This document shows, piece by piece, positions 1-4,485 of a stretch of DNA of 5,977 nt. Source of the DNA: Chloroflexota bacterium (GTDB lineage Bacteria; Chloroflexota; Anaerolineae; Fen-1058); the NCBI GenBank assembly GCA_016219235.1, contig JACRBO010000443.1, positions 1 through 5,977 on the forward strand. The letters are read 5' to 3'. The notes beneath the pieces were generated by a model. It did not search any database, was not told the origin of the DNA, and worked only from the letters and a program-made list of their open reading frames with translations. How positions within the stretch are numbered: position 1 is the stretch's first letter; the number at the start of each line of letters is the position of its first letter. Made by a program: the position numbers and the translations under genes.

Positions 1-123
1 ATCCTGCGAGCCGGCGGCATGCTGTTGGGCATCGGCCTGACGGAAGTGGCGCGGCGGCGATTAGATACCAGCCATCACGGCGTCATCGCGCGCGCGGTGT
101 TGAGCCTCAATGTGGCGATGGTG
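1..123 (+). repeat. Direct repeat copy A within MFS gene (partner 751-873)
   Basis: Aligned with 751-873 without gaps at an offset of exactly 750 bp, this segment shows five mismatches (25/775, 63/813, 66/816, 71/821, 111/861). Four are synonymous in the shared frame; one changes Ser to Asn. Similarity collapses after base 123, although GLFxF is still shared at protein level. The left end may extend beyond the window, because identity already holds at base 1. Confidence 0.95.
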
Positions 124-1248
124 GCAGGCTTGTTTGTGTTTGAGGTGCCCACCGGCGTGGTCGCTGATGTGATCAGCCGCCGGATGTCGATCATCATCGG
201 CATGTTTATCATGGGCGTCGCGTTCGTGATCGAAGGCTCCATCCCGCAGTTCGCGGCGATCTTGCTGGCGCAGGGGTTGTGGGGGCTGGGCTACACCTTC
301 ACCAGCGGCGCGAGCGAGGCGTGGATCGCCGACGAAGTGGGTGAGGAGCGCGCGGGACAGGCGTTTCTGCGTGCCGACCAGATCGGCACGATTGGCGCGC
401 TGGCGGGCATCGTGTTCGGCACGGTTTTCGGCAACGTCTCGATCAATCTGCCCATCGTGCTGGGCGGCCTGTCGTTGATGGGCCTGGGCGCGGCGCTGAT
501 CCTCGTGATGCCGGAGACCGGTTTCAAGCCTGCACCGCGCGAAGATCGCAACACGTTTCAATCGATGGCGCACACCTTCAAGAGCGGGGTGCGGCTGGTG
601 CGCGGCAAACCGACGCTGATCAACATCCTCGTCATCGGGCTGGTGTTTGGCCTGTATAGCGAGGGGCTGGATCGGTTGTGGACGCCGCACTTTCTGCACA
701 GCATTACGCTGCCTACGCTTGGCGGTCTCATGCCGGTGACGTGGTTTGGAATCCTGCGAGCCGGCGGCATGCTGCTGGGCATCGGCCTGACGGAAGTGGC
801 GCGGCGGCGATTGGACACCAACCATCACGGCGTCATCGCGCGCGCGGTGTTGAGCCTCAACGTGGCGATGGTGATCGGCCTGTTCACCTTCGCGCTGACA
901 GACAACTTTGTCATCGCGCTGATTGCCTACTGGACGTTGAGTTCGACGCGCAACACGCTGATGCCGTTGTACACGACGTGGGTCAATCAGCATGTCGAAT
1001 CGAGCGTGCGCGCCACCGTGATCTCGATGTCGAGCCAGGTGGACGCCTTCGGGCAGATCGTGGGCGGGCCGATCGTCGGCGGCATCGGCAACACGTTTGG
1101 CCTGCGCGCGGCGTTGACGTCGAGCGCGGTGATTCTGTCAGCGGCGCTGCCGCTGCTGGCGCGGGTGGTGCGGCTCGATCGGATTGATCGGCAATCGGAT
1201 GTGGCGGCCCACGATGTGGCCGTTAACGAAGTTGTGGCAGCTGATTAG
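1..1248 (+). CDS. MFS transporter, 5'-incomplete, internally duplicated/chimeric
   Basis: Inner-membrane major facilitator superfamily permease, probably a drug or metabolite exporter; the substrate cannot be read from sequence. The frame is open from base 1 to the TAG at 1246-1248. The first ATG (19) is not a credible start: no Shine-Dalgarno precedes it, and the codons before it (ILRAGG) are identical to those preceding the internal Met at 769. Family marks are FEVPTGVVAD followed by ISRR (139-183), the MFS motif A region between TM2 and TM3, then ASEAWIADE, MPETGF, a cytoplasmic central loop (about 520-600), LWTPHFL, and a C-terminal VRATVISMSSQVDAFGQ segment. Hydrophobic segments fit TM2 to TM12 after base 139. 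In place of TM1 and early TM2 there is a second copy of the TM7-TM8 region (see repeats at 1 and 751). The tail after about 1175 is hydrophilic. Family call is firm; whether this mosaic protein works is unknown. Confidence 0.88.
   Translation: MLRAGGMLLGIGLTEVARRRLDTSHHGVIARAVLSLNVAMVAGLFVFEVPTGVVADVISRRMSIIIGMFIMGVAFVIEGSIPQFAAILLAQGLWGLGYTFTSGASEAWIADEVGEERAGQAFLRADQIGTIGALAGIVFGTVFGNVSINLPIVLGGLSLMGLGAALILVMPETGFKPAPREDRNTFQSMAHTFKSGVRLVRGKPTLINILVIGLVFGLYSEGLDRLWTPHFLHSITLPTLGGLMPVTWFGILRAGGMLLGIGLTEVARRRLDTNHHGVIARAVLSLNVAMVIGLFTFALTDNFVIALIAYWTLSSTRNTLMPLYTTWVNQHVESSVRATVISMSSQVDAFGQIVGGPIVGGIGNTFGLRAALTSSAVILSAALPLLARVVRLDRIDRQSDVAAHDVAVNEVVAAD
751..873 (+). repeat. Direct repeat copy B within MFS gene (partner 1-123)
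   Basis: This copy sits in the expected place for an MFS protein, where TM7-TM8 follows the central loop (context WFG-ILRAGGML), and continues naturally into TM8-TM12. It is therefore the native location; the copy at the left edge is the displaced one, joined directly to the TM2/motif A region. Confidence 0.93.
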
Positions 1249-1252
1249 GACT

Positions 1253-1284
1253 TTGTCCCACTCACGTTTTCATGAGTGGGGCAA
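1253..1284 (+). terminator. Hairpin after MFS gene, probable transcription terminator
   Basis: Bases 1253-1264 pair with 1273-1284 over 12 positions with one G-T wobble (1256/1281), around an 8-base loop CGTTTTCA. The core of eight pairs (CCCACTCA/TGAGTGGG) is perfect. It starts 5 nt after the MFS stop codon. There is no T-run downstream, so it could instead be a 3'-end stabilising or attenuating hairpin. Confidence 0.5.
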
Positions 1285-1307
1285 GTCTCATCAAGGAGGA
1301 ACCCTCT

Positions 1308-1394
1308 ATGAAATCACGGAGTCGCGGTGAATTTGCCGGTGACGAAGCAGCTAAACAAACGTTGCAAGATTTCGATCTGGCTAACCTATCCTGA
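1308..1394 (+). CDS. Small ORF, 28 aa, unknown (possible leader peptide or gene remnant)
   Basis: ATG at 1308 is preceded by AAGGAGGA (1293-1300), about the best Shine-Dalgarno in the window, with 7 nt spacing. The ORF ends with TGA at 1392-1394 and encodes a hydrophilic, mixed-charge peptide beginning MKSRSRGEFAG and ending FDLANLS. It has no membrane segment and no recognised motif. It ends 23 nt before the hydrolase ATG, so coupled translation or a leader role is possible. It could also be the surviving start of a lost gene. I do not recognise it; the ribosome-binding site is the main support. Confidence 0.4.
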   Translation: MKSRSRGEFAGDEAAKQTLQDFDLANLS

Positions 1395-1417
1395 CCAGGC
1401 AAGCTAAAGGGAGAAAA

Positions 1418-2338
1418 ATGCATACATCGAATCACACGAGTGACTTTGTAACTGTAAACGGCATCCGCCTGCACTATCTCGATTGGGGTGGGACGGGGCC
1501 GACGCTGATTTTTCTCACGGGCATGGGATCGTCCGCTTACATCTTCAATGAATTCGCCCCGCGCTTTACTGACAAGTTTCGCGTTCTGGCTCTGACCCGC
1601 CGGGGCCAGGGCGATTCTGATTATCCTGAAACCGGCTATGACGCCGATACGCTCGTCGAAGACATTCGACAGTTCATGGATGCGTCAGGCGTTGAAAAAG
1701 CCAGCCTGGCCGGTCACTCGCTGGCGGGCGTCGAACTGACCCATTTTGCCGCGACGTATCCGGAGCGGGTCGAGAAGTTGATCTATCTGGAGGCGCTCGA
1801 TGATCGCCGACGGGAGCCAGCCATTAACGCCCAAAATCCGCTCAACACGGTGGAAATAAAAAGGGAAGAAAGCGCCCCGCCGCGCACGGTCGAAGAATAC
1901 ATTGCCATGGTGAAAAGGGATGTTCCCGAATTCGCGGAAATCTGGAGTGAACTATGGGATGAAGAATTCTCCCATGGCGTAACCGTGAACGAGGAGGGCG
2001 TCTACGTCGATCGAATGCCCGCCTATGTCGAACAGGCGATGGTCAAGAATCTGATTCAAAACTATGGCCCGAAAAGAGTGACAGCCGTAATACCCACACT
2101 CTGCTTTTACGGGCAGCGAACACGCACCCTGACTGACGAGTACACCGCCGAACAAAAAGCCGCATTTGAAACCTACATTCGAGAGGTGCGGGACCCGTTC
2201 TTCAAGTCCATCATCGCCGAGTTTCAAAGCCGATTTCCGCAGGCCAGAATCGTGGTGATTCCCGGCGGACATCACTACTGCTTCATCGCTCAGGCGGAGC
2301 AAGTCCACGCTGAGATGCGAAAGTTCCTGCTGGAATAA
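1418..2338 (+). CDS. Alpha/beta fold hydrolase
   Basis: A 306-residue single-domain serine hydrolase with no signal peptide, so probably cytoplasmic. Substrate unknown; the family includes esterases, epoxide hydrolases and C-C bond hydrolases. The N-terminal strand pair reads VNGIRLHYLDWGG (13-25), followed by the oxyanion-loop region FLTGMGSSA (32-40) and then LTRRGQGDSDYP (59-70), the usual G-x-G-x-S turn. The nucleophile elbow is LAGHSLAG with Ser101; the residue at +2 is Ala rather than the usual Gly (GxSxA). A cap region covers about 130-220. Catalytic His is His285 or His286 in PGGHHYCF. The acid is not certain; Asp240 is a candidate by position. Start ATG 1418 has AAAGGGAG about 5 nt upstream. 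Sampled lines of this gene are 45-57% GC, against about 70% in a line of the next gene, which hints at different ancestry. It probably has its own promoter or follows the small ORF. Confidence 0.9.
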   Translation: MHTSNHTSDFVTVNGIRLHYLDWGGTGPTLIFLTGMGSSAYIFNEFAPRFTDKFRVLALTRRGQGDSDYPETGYDADTLVEDIRQFMDASGVEKASLAGHSLAGVELTHFAATYPERVEKLIYLEALDDRRREPAINAQNPLNTVEIKREESAPPRTVEEYIAMVKRDVPEFAEIWSELWDEEFSHGVTVNEEGVYVDRMPAYVEQAMVKNLIQNYGPKRVTAVIPTLCFYGQRTRTLTDEYTAEQKAAFETYIREVRDPFFKSIIAEFQSRFPQARIVVIPGGHHYCFIAQAEQVHAEMRKFLLE

Positions 2339-2396
2339 TGCAGGTTGGACTGGCTGGGCAATGAAAGCAAATCGCCCTCCTAACGATCACTCGGCC

Positions 2397-2421
2397 CTTT
2401 TGATGAACGACACATCAGGGG
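2397..2421 (+). terminator. Weak hairpin downstream of hydrolase
   Basis: Bases 2397-2405 can pair with 2413-2421 over nine positions, three of them G-T, around a 7-base loop. There is no T-run after it. It lies about 60 nt after the hydrolase stop and is the only hairpin I find there, so it is offered as a weak terminator candidate. Confidence 0.2.
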
Positions 2422-2436
2422 CACTGACCGGCAGGG

Positions 2437-2442
2437 TATACT
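2437..2442 (+). promoter_or_regulatory. TATACT -10-like box before phosphodiester glycosidase gene
   Basis: TATACT matches five of six positions of the sigma70 -10 consensus and lies 77 nt before the GTG start. No acceptable -35 hexamer is found 15-19 nt upstream, and there is no extended -10 TG, so this is weak. The rest of the 2339-2519 gap holds only the weak hairpin and a 13-residue upstream ORF (2472-2513). Confidence 0.2.
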
Positions 2443-2519
2443 CGGTTCTGTGCTTGGAAGGTCGGCAAGCCATGCGCGCTGACCGATGGATAGGCCGTGC
2501 GGCATTGAAGTGATCGTCT

Positions 2520-3905
2520 GTGATCAAAACTGCAAGGTATCACGCCAAAGCACTGAATCGTACTCGCTGGCTGCGATTGTGGCTGGTCGGGCTGATTTTG
2601 GCGGCCAGCCTGTGGCCGCCGGGTCCGGCTGCCGCTCAGGCGCGCGCCCAATGCCGTTCGACCTTGCCCGGCATCACGTACTGTGTAGAAGACGGCGGCC
2701 GCACGCACCTCCTCGGCGTCGATCTCAGCCACCCGCGGCTGCGCGTCCAGACCATCATGGCCAACGACGTGCTGGACGTGCGCCCGCCCGACGAACAACG
2801 CGAACGCGTCGTGGATATGGCGCGGCGGTATCGAACCAGCGGAGCCGTCATCGTCGTCAACGGCGACTACTTCGGCGCGGAGCGCGGCCCGGAAGGCCCC
2901 ACGGCCGCACAGGGTCAGCGCCTGGATACCTTTGCGACCATTCGCGCCAATCCCAGCCGGTATCGGCGCACCACACTGGCTGTGGCGCGCTTCGCCGGGG
3001 CGGCCATTGCACAGCTCGAGCCCCGCGCCAGTCTCTCGGACGTGGTTTACGACACGGTCCTGTTTAACGCGATCAGCGGCGGTCCCATTATCCTGAGCGA
3101 CGGCGTCGTCAGGCCCGAAGCGCTGGCCTGCATGGCAGATCGCATTCCGGCGGCCGCCTGTCGTCGCACCCGGCAAACCGCCGCCGGCATCGATGCCGCA
3201 GGCCGCACGTTGTGGCTGGTCGTCAGCACCGTCCGGTCCACCGGCGATCTGGCCGGACTGCTGCGCGACTATGGCGCGGTCACCGCCATGAAACTGGACG
3301 GGGGCGGTTCCAGCCAACTGTGGTACAACGGGCGAACGCTGCTCGATGCCGATCGCGGCGTCGCCAATGCCCTGATGGTCTTCGTGGAAGATCAGCCCCG
3401 GCATGCGGTTGAACTCCCCGTCCGATTGGCCATCCCGATCCTCACGGTCAACGAACAGCGAGCCATCACCGTCACACTTCGCAACACCGGCTTTTTAGAC
3501 TGGCCGGCCGATCGCGGTTACGGCCTGAGGGTGATCGATGGCGCATCGTTGATCGATCGCCGCGCGATCGGCGTGCCGTTCGATGTCGCCCCGGCGGCGG
3601 CGGTCACGCTGACTTTGCACGCCCACGCGACCAACTGGCCGGGCGTTTACGAATCCGTGTGGCGCATGACCGCGCCGGGTGAAGACTTCGGCGAAGATGC
3701 GACCCTGCGCGTGATCGTGTTGCCCGATCGAGCCGGGGCGCTGCACGCCGCCGTCGAGGCCGAAATCCGCGCGCTGGATCGTGTGTCTGACAGCCGTTTC
3801 AATCGCGACTGGCCGGTAGTCGCGGGCCGCATTCGTCAGCTGATCAAAGCGTGGCAAGCTGATCAGCCAGCTTCCATCGGAAGTAGAAATCCGCCTGATC
3901 TTTAA
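2520..3905 (+). CDS. Exported phosphodiester glycosidase (NAGPA family) with C-terminal NBR1/FW-like domain
   Basis: A 461-residue exported protein. The basic n-region (residues 1-19) and hydrophobic core (20-32, LWLVGLILAASLW) followed by AAAQA indicate a signal peptide cut near residue 40. The NAGPA (phosphodiester glycosidase) domain covers about 60-290: NGDYF (114-118), ISGGPIIL (185-192), TAAGID (220-225), LWLVV (231-235) and LDGGGSSQLWYNG (259-271). This family hydrolyses sugar phosphodiesters; bacterial members are linked to envelope or exopolysaccharide glycans, but the substrate here is unknown. Cys45/55 and Cys204/214 could form disulfides. Residues 297-402 look like an NBR1/FW Ig-like module: VTLRNTGFLDW (Trp328), Trp373, then Trp381 and a GEDFGED turn. 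The last 60 residues are helical and charged. Start is GTG 2520: an in-frame TGA at 2511-2513 closes the frame upstream and no in-frame ATG occurs before residue 80. The Shine-Dalgarno is poor. Probably monocistronic. Confidence 0.9.
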   Translation: MIKTARYHAKALNRTRWLRLWLVGLILAASLWPPGPAAAQARAQCRSTLPGITYCVEDGGRTHLLGVDLSHPRLRVQTIMANDVLDVRPPDEQRERVVDMARRYRTSGAVIVVNGDYFGAERGPEGPTAAQGQRLDTFATIRANPSRYRRTTLAVARFAGAAIAQLEPRASLSDVVYDTVLFNAISGGPIILSDGVVRPEALACMADRIPAAACRRTRQTAAGIDAAGRTLWLVVSTVRSTGDLAGLLRDYGAVTAMKLDGGGSSQLWYNGRTLLDADRGVANALMVFVEDQPRHAVELPVRLAIPILTVNEQRAITVTLRNTGFLDWPADRGYGLRVIDGASLIDRRAIGVPFDVAPAAAVTLTLHAHATNWPGVYESVWRMTAPGEDFGEDATLRVIVLPDRAGALHAAVEAEIRALDRVSDSRFNRDWPVVAGRIRQLIKAWQADQPASIGSRNPPDL

Positions 3906-3925
3906 TATCCCGTCGCTCAGGCGGA
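3890..3925 (+). terminator. Hairpin overlapping the 3' end of the phosphodiester glycosidase gene
   Basis: Perfect 9-bp inverted repeat TCCGCCTGA (3890-3898) and TCAGGCGGA (3917-3925) around an 18-base loop that contains the TAA stop (3903-3905). The right arm is not followed by a T-run. It may mark or protect the 3' end of the transcript. Confidence 0.35.
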
Positions 3926-3959
3926 ATGTTCGACCTTTCCTCGCGACTTGCCCCCTCGC

Positions 3960-4002
3960 TGGAAAGCGCGTAGGTTGCGCGAAATTTCCAACAACCGTTT
4001 TT
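3960..4002 (+). terminator. Imperfect hairpin followed by five T
   Basis: TGGAAAGCGC (3960-3969) pairs with GCGC (3977-3980) and TTTCCA (3985-3990), leaving GAAA (3981-3984) as a bulge. Seven bases later a run of five T occurs (3998-4002). It is a better-placed terminator candidate for the upstream gene than the 3890-3925 hairpin, though the bulge and the gap before the T-run weaken it. The stretch 3906-4020 otherwise shows nothing. Confidence 0.3.
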
Positions 4003-4020
4003 CGTTAATACTCCGCCGTC

Positions 4021-4105
4021 GTCATTACGAGCGCTTTTCGCGAAGCAATCTCAAGGCCAGTCACAGGGAGATTGCTTCGTCGCCAACTGCGCTCCTCGCA
4101 ATGAC
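4021..4105 (+). repeat. Palindromic element, copy 1
   Basis: Left arm has GTCATTACGAG, where A at 4027 breaks the pairing with CTCGCAATGAC at the right end. The inner stem GCGAAGCAATCTC / GAGATTGCTTCGTCGC is intact around a loop with GGCCAGTCACAG. Confidence 0.85.
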
Positions 4106-4144
4106 GGCTGAGGAGCTTGACAATGCTCAATTCGCCGGAACACC

Positions 4145-4229
4145 GTCATTGCGAGCGCTTTTCGCGAAGCAATCTCAGGGCCAGTCACAGGAAGATTGCT
4201 TCGTCGCCAACTGCGCTCCTCGCAATGAC
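4145..4229 (+). repeat. Palindromic element, copy 2
   Basis: The outer arms pair fully (GTCATTGCGAG/CTCGCAATGAC). The inner right arm reads GGAAGATTGC instead of GGGAGATTGC, which removes one pair at the top of the inner stem. Confidence 0.85.
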
Positions 4230-4268
4230 GGCTGAGGAGCTTGACAATGCTAAATTCGCCGGAACACC

Positions 4269-4353
4269 GTCATTGCGAGCGCTTTTCGCGAAGCAATCTC
4301 AGGACCAGTCACAGGGAGATTGCTTCGTCGCCAACTGCGCTCCTCGCAATGAC
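4269..4353 (+). repeat. Palindromic element, copy 3
   Basis: Outer and inner arms both pair. The loop carries GGACCAG in place of GGGCCAG. By pairing this is the best-preserved copy. Only 10 bp of linker follow before the sequence becomes unrelated. Confidence 0.85.
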
Positions 4354-4362
4354 GGCTGAGGA

Positions 4363-4387
4363 GTAACTGTTTTCAATCACCAGTTAC
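4363..4387 (+). repeat. Short inverted repeat at the right end of the repeat array
   Basis: GTAACTG (4363-4369) pairs with CAGTTAC (4381-4387) around an 11-base loop TTTTCAATCAC. It begins where the repeat array ends. No T-run follows; role unknown. Confidence 0.35.
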
Positions 4388-4422
4388 CCACATGAGACTT
4401 GCCACCGGCGACCTTTCGCCTA

Positions 4423-4451
4423 TTGTTCCCGCTTGCCGACACAGGCATAAT
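4423..4451 (+). promoter_or_regulatory. Candidate sigma70-type promoter for the beta-helix gene
   Basis: TTGTTC (4423-4428) and CATAAT (4446-4451) are separated by the ideal 17 bp. The -10 matches five of six consensus positions, the -35 only three of six. Transcription would start near 4458, about 26 nt before the ATG at 4484. It is the best promoter-like pair I find in the window, but the -35 is weak. Confidence 0.35.
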
Positions 4452-4485
4452 CATCACAGTCAATCTGCATCTGGAGTGTGATGAT
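4450..4485 (+). promoter_or_regulatory. Inverted repeat spanning the start codon and Shine-Dalgarno of the beta-helix gene
   Basis: ATCATCACA (4450-4458) is a perfect complement of TGTGATGAT (4477-4485), with an 18-base interval containing GGAG (4473-4476). As RNA it would put the start codons in a stem and the Shine-Dalgarno in the loop. If transcription starts near 4458, the left arm would not be transcribed and the palindrome would be better read as a DNA operator overlapping the promoter. Confidence 0.3.

Larger units (their letters stand above)
4021..4363 (+). repeat. Tandem array of three 124-bp units carrying palindromic MITE/REP-like elements
   Basis: Three units begin at 4021, 4145 and 4269, giving a period of exactly 124 bp. 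Each has an 85-bp imperfect palindrome running from GTCATTGCGAG to CTCGCAATGAC; a 39-bp linker (GGCTGAGGAG...ACACC) follows the first two. The third stops 10 bp into the linker (4363). Units 1 and 2 differ at four positions; units 2 and 3 differ at two over their shared length. From general knowledge, elements with these ends (also containing GAAGCAATCTC/GAGATTGCTTC) are dispersed non-coding palindromes found in many unrelated bacteria and often mis-called as short proteins. Tandem copies with an identical linker imply local duplication rather than three insertions. Confidence 0.93.

Noticed and set aside
19..21. ATG 19 as the MFS start codon
   Set aside because: No ribosome-binding site precedes it, the codons before it match those before the internal Met at 769, and the frame is open to base 1.
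61..993. Long minus-strand open frame (310 codons)
   Set aside because: It lies opposite the MFS gene, is rich in His, Arg and Gln with no domain pattern, and is the usual shadow of a GC-rich coding strand.
2415..3404. Long minus-strand open frame (329 codons)
   Set aside because: It overlaps the phosphodiester glycosidase, whose family motifs are unmistakable; the antisense product is low-complexity.
3948..4359. Two + strand open frames encoding peptides with ERFSRSNL...IASSPTALLAMTAE repeats
   Set aside because: They are translations of the palindromic repeat array. The 124-bp period is not a multiple of three, so copies change frame, and no Shine-Dalgarno precedes them.
4021..4363. CRISPR array
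   Set aside because: The repeats are 85-bp palindromes and the 'spacers' are nearly identical to one another, which is the opposite of a CRISPR array. No cas gene is present.
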